A DNA stretch of 64,000 nucleotides, taken from positions 558,001 to 622,000 of the forward strand of contig JACAXG010000231.1 of the NCBI GenBank assembly GCA_018881555.1. Direction: 5' to 3'. The notes beneath the pieces were generated by a model. That model was not told where the DNA came from and did not search any database. It saw only the letters and a program-made list of their open reading frames with translations. This DNA is from Amblyornis subalaris (taxonomy: Eukaryota; Chordata; Aves; Passeriformes; Ptilonorhynchidae). Made by a program: the position numbers and the translations under genes. Positions 1 to 12,900 of this stretch are shown piece by piece (the first letter of the stretch is position 1; every line of letters begins with the position of its first letter).

Positions 1-3000
1 TGATACAGGATGGTTTGACTTCCACAAAACAACAACAAATTATTCTTACACATCTCCAACTCTTGCAAAGCATGATTTAATGAAAGTCCATGCTCTACAA
101 GTTACCCAGGCATATAAATACGAATTGTTTTAGTGGGAATAAGGCACATGTCATTCCAGAAGTGGACTTACACAATATCCTTTTAGAGTATAAGCTATGG
201 CAAGCACCAGACCCCTACTAATAGCAGCCTCTAAGGACACCTAAGCAGAAGTAAAATCAAGTCTAGCATGTATTTTAATCTAAGCCCTGGCATTTGAATA
301 CCAGAAATCTTTATGTATATTCAGATTTCATATTTTCTTGACACTACAAGAAGCAGGAAATCGGGAAAATCCTCTCTCAAACCACAGGTCCCTACAAAAA
401 CCAGGAAAAATAAAAATAAACTTATCAACTAAAAAACCCACAATATTGGTAAGAAATTTCTCAATATATGGACACTTGGGGGTAACTCAGAGCCAAGCTA
501 ACTGAGGGTAGTCTCAGGGCTCTCTTTACAAGGAATACACTTGCTGATAAGATGCCTCAAGTTCAGTGTCCCTTCAGAGAATCCTAACTCCCTGTGTGTG
601 CAGATATGTTTCAGACAAGAACCCAGAAGGCATCATGCTACCTGCCACTTCACCTTACCCCTCACAACAACTGCATGTACTCTTCATAAATGCTTGGCGG
701 AACCAGAACAACAACAACAACAACAAAAGAAAGAAATTTCAGAAAGCACACTGAAATAAAAATATACACATATGCTGTGGGCACAAGTGTCTTTTGTTAA
801 GAGAGGAATCATTTCACAGACAAAAATAAACTAGTGTAGAAGCTGTTTCCATCACAGAGCCTGGTGCTTACAGGAGTAGAGATTTTAGTTTATTCATCAA
901 CCTTCAGAAACGTGATTAATTTGTGGAGTTAATGCAATTTTTAGTGAAAGGTAGAATATGCTTAATTTTCTTTAGCAAACTAATTTATTTTACACAGTGT
1001 TTAATTTAGACAAGCATTATAGCTGAATGGCCCATTAGATAAGCTTTTGTCATGTTTGATGGCATCCTATTCTGAGTATGCATAAAATATGGGGGTAGAG
1101 GGTTAGGCATACAAACATATGCATGAATTTACAAATAGACATCACTCATTCCTCAGACTGGGTTGGTTAGAGTGGTGCATAATTAGAAGCTTAGTTGTTA
1201 CCTTAGACTCCAGCAAGGCAAATGAAAATGGGCTAAAATTCAGCAACTTTAATAAACTTGGTGAAAACGAACAGAGTCTTGAGGTATCACATAGAAAGAA
1301 CTGGATGATCTTCAGGATCCAAACAGCAGAAATGTGATGAAAAGTACTGCACTGTGTGCTCATAATCAATTCCATGGATTATGAGAAATTCTGTTATAAA
1401 TTGGGAGCTCATCAGCTGTAAATTCCTGAAGAGAAGAAAACCTTGAGCATGTTCATCAGCCAGAGGATGAGTGGTTGCAGACACCACCACAGCCAGTGGG
1501 GTCAGGNGGCTACTGTGATCCCAACAGGTATCTGGTGAAGCATTTTTCAGAAGAGGTAAGACTGTGCTAGTGTCACTCTTGCTCTCTGATGATACCACTC
1601 TGTGTTAAACAAGAGAAAGAGAGAATGTGGAAAGAACAGTCTGAGATTTCAGCTTGTTGGGGCTGGTAAAGTCGAAAAGGGGTATTTCTGCTGCCTGTTA
1701 AGACAATAATGTCAGTACGAAAAGGAGGAAAAGGAAAAGAACTACTCAAAAACATGAAAAGCCTACCCTCTGGAATAATCTCACTATGAATAAATTTGAA
1801 GAAATTCGGCTAATACAATGATCAGCCTACCCTGACCTTATTGCATGGGTTGGGAGTAAGCTTTTGGGTTATAAGAGAGCCCTTCTAGTTAGTGCTATGG
1901 CTGTTAATTGAGATCTAAATCCAAGGCAAGGCAAGACTTTCTGTGCAAGCTTTTCAATGGGACCAGGAGATTGTTTCTCTTATTTTGGATCCTGATAACG
2001 GCCACGCCTCTGCAGTGGTGCAGTGAAGAGATCTGCAGATCTAATATGAAAAGTATCAGAGGGGACTTTTTTTTGGAGAGATAATATCTTCATAAGTCAA
2101 GCTGAGAGAGCTGGAAAAAGCCAATGAACTTTCAGGCATGAACATGCTCTCCCCATTGCTGCCCTGCCAACTCACATCACAGGTTTCAGGAGAGTACAAG
2201 TTAGCAGCTGGCCTTTTTGCTTGTGTTCAGGCTTTCAGGTTGAGATCAATACTGGTGATAGCAGAGTTATACGAGCGTTGCTGTTTGAAGCATAATCCTC
2301 TCTCCTCTTTGCNTGAGACACTCACACTGTTTGGTCTCACATGACAACCTTGTGTTGGAGCAGCAATCTACAGCTACACTGGTGGCTTGCAGACAACCTG
2401 AGTCCACTCACCACTGCCTGATTCTCGCTCTGCTATCTTCATACGTGCTCATGGTTTTACAAAGAAGTGACTAAAAGCCTGTAATTGCATAATTAATGCA
2501 TGGAGTGACTGCAGAACTCAACCTCCTGGGCAGGAAAGACTAATGCCAAAGGGAAAAATTCTTGTAGCTGTAAATTGATAAAGTGTCCTTGAGTTAAAGG
2601 ATTTGAGTCCCTTAAATGCTTTACACAGGAAATTAAAGAGAAGACAGAATCCCTTGATNACACTAAAAGCTAAAACATACTTTATGTAGCTACTAGGGAG
2701 TGAAAAGAGACTCTAAAGTGATAAAGTAGCAAAATATCACCAAGTCCCATTTGGACTCCATGGCTTTATCTTCCCATTTGGGAGGGGAAGATTACTCCAA
2801 GAGAGTTTTTTAAAACTTGGACAGGGGAATTACTAATTGGTATATATGTAATATAGGTGGAAGAAGCATGCTCAGTTTCAATATGGCACCAAAATAACAA
2901 TTTAAAGGTGACTCAGCATTGTGGTGTTTTTAAAATGCCATGGGTGTCAGATAATTCATAGAGAAAAGTCAAATGTCATCAAACACTTGACAATTCCCTA

Positions 3001-3405
3001 AACATCTCCCAAAGAATGGGCTGATAATGTGGTTATTTCCATGTGACAGGGTGTAGAGTCATCTGGGAATTGTTAGTGTCAATCAAACTCCTGCAGCAAA
3101 TTACTATTTTTGAGAAAACTTTGATTTTGAAGTTTTCTGCATGCAGAGAACATTTTCTGGAACAAATGGAAGAGGGAGGCACCTCAGCACTGCCATGGCC
3201 ATGGCCACAGGGTTAAGGGACATGCTTAAGCAAGGTCTTGGTGTAGCTTCCCAGGCCCAAAAGCCCCGGGGCTAGAAGTAAGGAGATGCTTCCTGGCTAC
3301 TACTCCCACATGTTGTCTAGCATCCACCCTGTGGTGTTGAACATGTTGGACTCATCTCATGACTCCCTATTCAAGGGGTAAAACTGTCACAGAGGAGCAC
3401 CCTGG
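1..3405. other. intergenic, nothing recognised
   Basis: AT-rich sequence with a small (CAA)n tract. The ORFs are short, at most about 100 codons. No exon, RNA gene or repeat family was recognised. Confidence 0.5.
707..726. repeat. (CAA)n microsatellite
   Basis: About 20 bp of pure ACA/CAA repeat followed by A-rich sequence. Confidence 0.8.
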
Positions 3406-3410
3406 AGCTG

Positions 3411-3971
3411 TGTTGTGATTTAAGCCCTGCTGGCAACTCAACACTATGCAGCCGCTCGCTCACTCCCCTGCCCCAGCGGAATAGGGAGGAGAGCCAAAAG
3501 TAAAACTTGTAGGCTGAGATAAGAACAGTTTAATAATGGGGAGAAAAGTAAAATATAAAAATAATGATAGTAAATTGAAAAAAAGAGAGAGAGAGAACAC
3601 CTGAGAAAAACAAGTGATGCACAATAGAGTTGATCACCATTTGCTGACCAGTGTCAAACCCCATCCCCATAGCCAGTAATCCCATCCAGGTAACTCCCCC
3701 AGTTTATATACTGGGCATGACATTCTCTGGAATGGAATATCTCCTTGGCCAGTTCGGTTCACCTTTCCTGGCCAAGCTCCCTCCCAGTTTCTTGTGCACT
3801 TGCTCACTGGTTGAGCATGAGACACTGAAAAGTCCTTTACTTAGAGTAAGGACTGCTCAGCAACAACCGAAACCAGTGCATTGTCAGCATTATTCTCATA
3901 CTGAATCCAAACCACATCACTCTACCAGCTACTGAGAAGAAATGAACTTTATCCCAGCCAAAACCAGGACA
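3411..3971 (-). mobile_element. solo LTR, ERVL-like avian endogenous retrovirus, with 5-bp TSD
   Basis: 561 bp bounded by TG...CA. It is flanked by a perfect 5-bp target duplication AGCTG (3406-3410 and 3972-3976). Read on the minus strand it starts tgtcctggttttggctggga, carries a TATA box (tatataaac, near 3703-3710) and matches a common neoavian LTR as I recall it. No retroviral coding sequence flanks it, so it is a solo LTR. The 5-bp duplication points to the ERVL group. Confidence 0.9.
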
Positions 3972-3976
3972 AGCTG

Positions 3977-6900
3977 CCTCTGCTTTCGCACTCCTCTGCA
4001 GCTCCTCCCCTCCTTCTCAGCCTATCTTCCCTCCCACACCAAGATTCTCATGTGGTTTGGGGTTTCTCACTGAGTCTGGAAAAATGTCTGCATTCTCAAG
4101 AAAAGGGAAAAAAGAGAGACACTTCATGCAAATGAGTCTAACCTGATTCAAGAGGGGTAATATGGCTCTGCCTAAGTTTTCTTAAAGAGCATTACTTGGC
4201 TAGGAAANATCATTGCAACGACCATGCTGCATGACTACAGTAAACTCTCATTTCAAATCCCAAAGGCGTGGGTGAGATACCCAATTAACAATGTATGGAG
4301 GCAAGCTGTTGATACGGTTCACACAGGGACTCAGTGAGATATCAGAAAGGGCCTCTTGGGAACCAGCATTACACATTTGAAACTATTTAATATTTGGATT
4401 CAGGTTCTCTGTTTATGTATCCCAGCAGGTCTTTATCAATTGTTGTTGAAGATATGGTGGGTTTATTAGATCAGGCCTACATCCATGTGTCGAGGAATGC
4501 CATTGTGAGCCATTCTGAACCATGATCAATCATCGGAAAACAGGCATAATTGTAATTTTATAACTATGAGAATAATTGCAAAAGATTAGTAGTCTACCCA
4601 GCTGGAGACTTTGCAAAAGCCTGAAGGCAATTAAGCAGCTATATTTTGAAAGTATCTAATCAATTTAATTTCTTTTCTTAGATAAAGCAGCATGAACTTC
4701 GGTTTGCATTGTTGGAGGAGGCCTGTTGGGTGATGAATAAATATTTCTGGTAGATTAACCCAGCCCTATCACAAGTCAGGAAGATTCTTTTTGTTGGTTT
4801 CAGTAGGAGTTGATCAGGCTCTGTTCAGGAAGAGCACAAGACCTGTTTAATGTGTTTACATTTACTATTTCGGGCAGGACTGATTTAACTGCCACCTCAA
4901 AACAAACTGACATTTAAAAAACAGGTTGCAGAGACTTTTTTTCAGGTCGGCCAAGCAAAATGCTAGGAGAAAAATAGTGCACACTGACATGGAATTATCT
5001 AACAGAACACCTAAGAAATGGGATGGAGGGAACCACTGCAATGGTGACAGAGTGGTGAAACAAATAATGCTTGCTTCATATTTCACAGGTCATTCCCATT
5101 CCTTGAAAGAATGCCCTGATACCCAGCTGAAATTCAGTGGATTCGAATTACGCTACAGACTGGAGAGAATGGAATATCACAGAATACCAAAAGTCTTGAA
5201 ACAACATGTATTTGATGACACTATGAGACACAAATCTTTGCAGGATCATTGCATGAACCTCAGACACATTCTTGACATTTTTATGGGTGTGGCAGTGGCC
5301 TAACATAGTTCCTGGGTCACCAAGTTTGCTCAGAGTCACACCTATAGGAACTAAGTGTAATCTAAGGGATAATGCAATCCTCTCACTACTCTAGATCAGA
5401 ACTCTGTGAATTTCACTCCTTCCCTCTGCAAACTGGGATTAAGCAGCATAAAATCCATGCTTTAAAGGTCCCAACAGACAAAAGATCATAATAAAATTTG
5501 CTACCCTGTCCTCAGACTGTGATGAAAAGCCATAGATAGGCATTCAAAAGCCAGCCTAGAGTATTTCACAGATTTCAGTCTTCAAGGAGAGTTTGGGGAC
5601 TCATTGTCATTGCACCCTGGGGAAACCCTGGTTTCTGTGGGGTAACTTTTAATATGCACTGGAGTCTGCGGCCTGAATCCCAGTCTGCAGAGAAAAGGGA
5701 TCAGACTGGAAAAAGCCCAGGAAATATTTACTTATGGTGAAGAGCCATGTCCAAACCCATCATCTGAGTAACACTCTCTAAGGCATTCTTACGCATGTGT
5801 GAGGTCACAGGCAAAAAGTCAGGGGCCACTGTACTCTGACCATTCTACTTCATATTCAGAGCCAGTCTGGATACCTCTGCATGCTGCTACACCCAGCTGC
5901 ATCTGCATCTGCAGCTACACTGCCTCTGCATATATATCACCCTTCTGTCTAGGAGACAGTCACACCAACTCTGACATCTGTCTTTTTAGTAAAGTAAAGG
6001 CTTTTGGATAAAAGACTCAGCATGCCTGATTGCTTTGCTGTTTGTTTAAGGAAAAGGTGAGCTTCAGGTTAAGAGTGCCTTAAGTGCTTGTCTCTGCCAA
6101 GACATTCTCTTTTAAGATTAACAATATAGCAATCTGATTTTAATATTTCTATGGTGTAATAAAAGCCGCCCACCACACCATTTCTGCTTCACAAAGCTAA
6201 TATGACTCAGATAATTAACTCAAAGACAAATGATTATCAAGCTACAGGACATTCACCAGTGGAGTCATTAAACCCTTTAAACACGGAACCACTGCTCTAT
6301 TGACTGACAATCTTTATATGATTAGCTCAATTCATGATCTTTTCAGCCACCAGCACAAAATATGACTGCAGTTTCCCAGTTTTCCTCTTCTGAATTGCTA
6401 CATTAGCTGCCTCTGAAGTTTGAATCACAAGGATTTGTGAAGCTTCTGCTGTTACCTATTAAAGTGATTTATGGTTCATACTATTTCAGGTGGCATACCT
6501 ACAAGCAGAGACAGAAGTGGCACTCCTGCTCTAAAGCTGCTTTTAAGTTCTTTAAAGCATTGCTGAAAAGGAGAGAGGAAGGGAAAAAAGACTATTCAAG
6601 TGGAGAGTGATCCTCTGGAAAGTTTGTTTACTACAATCCACAGCCACCATCAGAACTGCAACACGACATTTTGGCATACCAAACCCTGACATTTAGGGCT
6701 TTCTCCTGCCACGCCATTGAAGCACCATAAATCCCTTACAGTGCATCAGAAATTCTCCTGTCACCAGGATGCAATGTGTTGAAATGCAGAGCACACTATT
6801 CGCGATGGCAAGGATCATCTTCCCATCTAATCCTCCAGCTCCTTGTGCTATGCAGGCAAGGGACAGGAGGAAATCTGGGGATTAGTGGGGAACAGGCTGG

Positions 6901-9900
6901 GCTGGCAGCAGGTGCCCTCTGCCAGGACTGTGCAGGAAAAGAGGGTATTGAGGAGTCACCTTCCACTGAAGGTCCTTTCCCCAGGGCTCTTGCAATCACT
7001 TTGCTACCAAGCATTATGCAATCTGAACCCTGAAGGCAGATCAAAAAGAACGTGGAGGAATATCATATTGATCTGATTCAGTATACTTATCACTGATTTG
7101 AAAATATAAAGGAAATCACTTCTGCTAAGCTATGCAGATGTCAAACAGATAAATGTGAGGGCTGAGTGTTCACAAAAGCAGGACAAGGACATTCAGTAAA
7201 TCAGTCCTATACAAAAGGTGTATGAGTACAATCAAGCACAAAACTATGCATCGGGGAAAAAAATGTCCCCTCTATCTAGAGAAAGTGGTGCTGTGGCTGC
7301 AAAGCCCAAGACTAGAAAGGGACTAGAGATAATAATAATGAACAACAAAGCATGAGCTTCCAGTGTTAACGGGATCAAAGGAGATCAGGGAAAAGAAACA
7401 AGGGGTAATGCAATATCCTTCCACTTGGGAAGGGTATTGAATTACCTACCCTTCCAATGGGAAGGACAGGTGTGGAAACCACACGTTTTTCAAAAAGCTT
7501 TTACAGAACTTGGGTGTTTTTAACTAGTGTAGGGAATTACCATGAGGAAGAAGTACTGGATTCTTCATCCTTGATGTCTTCTTATCAAAGTTGAGGAGTT
7601 TCTTTTTTGTGAGCACAGGTCAGCAAGNCTTCCTCAGTTTAAAGTCTTTGAAAAGCAGAGTTATATTCTGCATGGCTTTGCATCATCCCTTCTAGCAATA
7701 GTTAGCCGTAATGGATGATGTTAGAAATAAAGGTACAACTGTTGTCCAGCTTCCAACCTGATTTTTGCATCCTTGGTTCTGGATAGAAACAAACTCAAAA
7801 CATTGACTTTTTTAATATCAAACCAAAATGAGTCAAGTGCCCCAGTATCTTCTAGGACATGTTGAAGTGGCACAGGGAAACCAGTGAGTGGGTAAAGCCT
7901 GGGTAAAGCAAACTCTTAACCTCATCCCAGCAGGACACAGAGAAAACAGAGCATGTTACCAGAAGGAGTGAACAAGACCACAGCTGGGTAGCAGGAGGAA
8001 ACTTGCCAGACTATGAAGGAGATTACCTAGTCCTGTTGTCATCAATGGAAACTCTGCCTTTGAATTCAAAAGGAACACACAAACATTGTTTAGTTTATCT
8101 GAGAGAAAGTCAGAATCTGGACAACACCGTGATACTATTTATGCACTGTTGGGACAGTTACCTTATGAGAACAGGAATAAGATATAAAAAGCAGAGATAA
8201 AGAACAGACTGTGTAACCAGGCGCCTGAATAAATGATGCCCTTCTTAACACTAAATTGATGCTAAGGAGTTTCATTCTGGTTTTTGGAGACTTGGTGACA
8301 CTCCTACCTATGTTGTCCCATGACCAAGGAAGAGAGAGAACTGGAATCAATTAGAAAGGCAATTACACTTGTAAGCAATCACTACAAATGCACTATTGTA
8401 ATTAGCATATCAGTGTTTGGAATTTATCACTCCTTGCTAGCACTTTATCAGTTTAAATCTTTGTAAAGTCTTCAATGCTTGACTGAAATGAGCAGCACCT
8501 GCAGTTACTGTAGCTCTGGATGGATTTCAGATTAAAAATATCATGATTGCTAACTTTGGAGGTAAAAAATATCACAGAAAAGTGGTGAAATACCACTCCC
8601 TGCAACGTTCATCTGTGAATGAATGTTTTGTCATATATTTCTTTTGAGTCTGTCTCCTTTTTCCTTTTCAGATAAACCCAGCCAAGATCACAGTACTGGT
8701 AAAACAGAGCNTTGGGGGAGATGGTTTCTAACCACTTTGAGGATGACAGTTCCTCCTTTTCCTCTTCTAGCAACTGTTCTGGCTTGATGTAAATCTTTGC
8801 ATGTGGTACTTTGCATGTAGCAAGTAGGAAAAGAGTGATTTTTCATTTTCACAGTGAAGCACAATGATATTACCAATTGCAATTTTAATCTGCAGTGTGG
8901 ACTGCTTATAGCTTTACAGCTGAGTCACTGTGACTGCTTTAATCTGCTTTTGAGAAGGATCTATTTAAAAAAAAGAAGTGCAGGGAAGGAGGAAAGGACT
9001 AAACTGGCTCGTTGGTGCTTGGCAAACACCTGAGTCTTTTTCTCCTGAATGGAGGATTAGTGGGCATTAATCCTTCCTGAAGGCAGTGTATTCAGCAGAT
9101 TCCCATGGGGAGTGTGGTCCACCGTTACTATTGAGATGTTCTGCCTCAGAAAAACTTGACAACTGGCCTTGTCTAAGTGCCAGGATGCTCCCAGCCAAGC
9201 AGCAATGGGCCGGGATTCCCCTTGAGAGAACCCTGGCACCCAGACCAGTAAGGAAAAATCTATTCGCTCCATGCCTCCATCAATAATACTGGGGCTCCAG
9301 CATGCTTGAGTTATCCTCAAAAGAGAGGCTCTCTTTGAAAGGACATATATATGTGTCAGCATGTCACGTGTGGGAGTGCAAGCACAGGACATACTAGCAC
9401 AAGGCAGGCTGGTAAGGGTCTTCACAAAAATTAACCTATACTAATATTTCACTCAATTTTCATCTCAGTTTTTTAAGGTCTGAAATTGGAATCACAAAAC
9501 TAATGGTTGTAGTTGATACTACAAAGTTGTAGTATCAACAAAAATACAGAATTAAGCCCGTTTTCATTTTTTCTAATTGGAACAGGGAGGCAATATTGTG
9601 AACGTTCAGGGGTTGTTTTAATAACCTGTTTGTGTTCAACTGCATCCAGGTTTAGTTCAAATATATTACTCCCTCTTCACCTTCAAGCTCAGATGATGGT
9701 ATTTTTTGTTCAATAAGACAGATGTGAAAATAATTCATTACCTGATGAAATACTGGAGGCTGAGGAAATGCATTCATGAATGCTTTAGGGAATTTGTTTA
9801 CATGCACTCATTCACTGTCAGTGTTAACCAGACTGAATGCCCTTCTTTTTTTTTTTCCTAAACAAGACATTTGGAGACATTTTGAAGGTTAATTTAGCAT

Positions 9901-12900
9901 TTTGCAAATGTCACCTAAACTCTGAATGATAAAGTTGATCTAATTTCTTTTCCACCCTCCATCACAACAAACTCTCAGCAACCTATTCACTTAAAAATTC
10001 TTTGGGCCATGGTCTCTGCAAACTGAAGACATCTGAAATCATGAGCTGAACTCTTGGTTGTGCTAGAATAAATCCCATTTCTTTGTGTTTCTTTGGTTTC
10101 TTCATTATTTCCACAGAAGATAACAACAGGGCAGCCTGACATCTCCATGCACCTACAGACAAGGGTGCTGAGAGAGAAGGGATGGACATCATGTAACAGT
10201 GTTTAGGCTGACAGCTTGTTAGGCCTTTGGGTAGCTACTCTCCATGGGGTTGGAAGCCAGTGGATTTTCTCGCAGCTGTTGAAGCCAGTCTGAATCTAAG
10301 ATACCATGTCCATCAGGCTCTCAGAAAGAAAACTATTTATTCTTGTTAGGGTTGTTTTTAGCCAGATCGTGTCTGAGAACCACCAGCATGCAGAGAGGTG
10401 GTGGGGACTTGTGGAGGACCAGCGGGAGGTCAAACTGCAGCAGCACTGACAGGACAAATCTGCACCAGGATCACTGCAAGGGTGCACACATCCACGTGCA
10501 AAATTGCCTGCACACTGTCAAGCCTGACGAGACAACCTTTAACTGACACAAAGCTGGAGGCACCAGTAGCAAACTCTTCACACTGCAGAAATTCCTGCCT
10601 CCCTCCTGCACAGAGGGTGTCCTGTCAAGGTCTCAACCAGGTAGACACACAAAATGAACAAAGACATGGGTGCTCCAGCTAAGACCTGTCTCTGGCTAAC
10701 CTGCATGTTGACAATTTTATATTATTTGAAAGCAGAGATTTGTTAGGCTGCAAGTTGAACTTTATCTGAACTCTATGGTTATGTTGTGTAACTCAAAGAT
10801 GGATTAAAGTGAAATTTGGAACTAACAGTCTAAACATTTATAATAGTTAGAACNGACAAAGCTAGCAGCTTAAACATTACTTAAAAATTAACAGCCAGAG
10901 TGGAGAGCTCCCAGGTCATGGTATATGAACTGTAACAGATACTTTACAACGTTGACTGCAGAATCAAGTGAAACCCCTACGAAATTCAACCTAAGGGAGT
11001 GTGAAGACAACAACATTGCAACCACTTGGCAGCAAGACAGTTAACCAATGAAGAGTGAGAAGACCTCAGACCCTAATTTGGCTGTTTGTCCATAATGTCA
11101 CGTGAAGGATGGAGAGTTTAAATGGTAAGGGTGTAATTGCACAGGGATTTCTCTCTTTGTGATCCCTCTTTTGAGGCACCTGGCTCAAGCTACCAGATAC
11201 TGTGATTGATTATCTGATGGAGATGACAGCCTAGAGACAAAATTTCTCTAACACTGCAAGACACAGACAGAGTCAGGCCCCAGTGCCACTTCACACTTCC
11301 CCAAAGTGAGCCTCTCACTTTGCACAATATGCGTCTGTGACCGGACCAGCACACAAGGCACCAGCTGACAGGTGTATTGTGCTGGCCTAACCAGAACTTC
11401 CCAGCAAATGCTGAAGAACGGATTCACTGCTGACAAACCCCCACTGACGATGGAGAGGTTTGATCCAAAGATTTGTGAAACCTCTGTGCCCCCCAATTCA
11501 GCTATTTCTGTGCTTGCCGTTACACACTTTTCAGTAGTCCAACAACAGCAGGTCATCCCCGTTACAAGAAAAGAGTCAGACTTACCAGGTTACAGTGACC
11601 TTGAGCTGACTTCTTCCTTGGTCAGTACAGAGTGGGGAGAAGGATGAAATGGAGTTGCCTTCCCAACATGTTGCCAGCATCCATCCAAAGGTGTACTCAA
11701 GTCAGCTTGCGTGACAAAGATGAGGGCAGACGGTCAAACTTCAAGTTCCAGTTATTTACACATTTCTCAGAAAAACTCAATTCCCAGTTTTCCCACAGAA
11801 AATTTCCAAACAATATTTCTTTTGCTGCTGAACGTGACTTTGTTTTATTTGGAAATACCAGTCACAATGAGCAAGCTCTGAAATACCAGAGAGAAACAAT
11901 AGCAGGATGAAGGGAGGGAAGGCATTCAAAGTTACCAGAAGGAAAATTGCAATTTTCCAATCAGCTCACGAACAAGGGTTCACTGACACTGTGACAACGA
12001 GAGCTTCAATCAGCCTGCAAAGTCTATTTAATCTAATTTGCTGATGAGATTAGGCCAAGCCTTCCTATTCGTTCTGTTCCTCGATCTAGTGCTAACCACA
12101 CGTATCACCGTGGCTTGTGCCAACCACCCCTGCATCCCTGGGACTCTCCAAGAACAAGTGTGCATGTGATGCCTGCTACCCTTTGGTGGCAGCACAGGAA
12201 AATCCTTATTTTTTTTAAGTCAGCACTAGTCTAAGACCACCAAATGTATTACCAAAAGTGCAGGAGTCATAAAACAGCCTTACCAGGATAGAGCTTTAGG
12301 GAGAAGGAGGCTGATATTGTCTCTGTAACTATAATCACTTAAAAGGCATGCAAAGCAGCAACGTAATTACTCAGCCCTCACTGTAACTGTGCCTTGGAAT
12401 TGCACAAAATTGATAGAAAGAGAACAACAAATGAAGGGTCGTGGCAACACGTGCCATTTCCAGGTGAGGTACAGTCTGCTACTATGTAAAAGACTAATAA
12501 GACAGGCCAAGAAAGACAGAGAATTTGCCATGGGAAGGTTGGACCCCAGAGGATTTGGGTCTGTGCCACAACCGCTCAGCCATTCCCCTCCTGGATGGGA
12601 AACTCTGAGTTTGGCAACTCCAGACTCCCACAAACCTTGTTTAACCCAGTACAAATGATGACAAGGTGGTTTATCCCCTGCTCACCTGCTCTCCTCATCT
12701 GCCAGGCAAGGACGGAGAGGAGGAAGGATCAGGAGCATGTTTCCAAGAGGATAACATTCCTCCTTGCTGGCTGCATTTTTCAAAGAGAGACAGACACTGC
12801 CCCTCTGTACATTGGATCAATGTAGCACCAGCAAGTTCAGTCCATCAGTTTCAGGTACTGGACACTGAGTTGCCTGTGCTGGGCGAGCCCCTGCTGCTCC

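Noticed and set aside
3651..3935. 94-codon open frame
   Set aside because: Falls wholly inside the solo LTR and represents LTR sequence, not a gene.
4926..5303. 125-codon plus-strand open frame
   Set aside because: Low-complexity composition and no family match; shadow frames on the minus strand are comparable.
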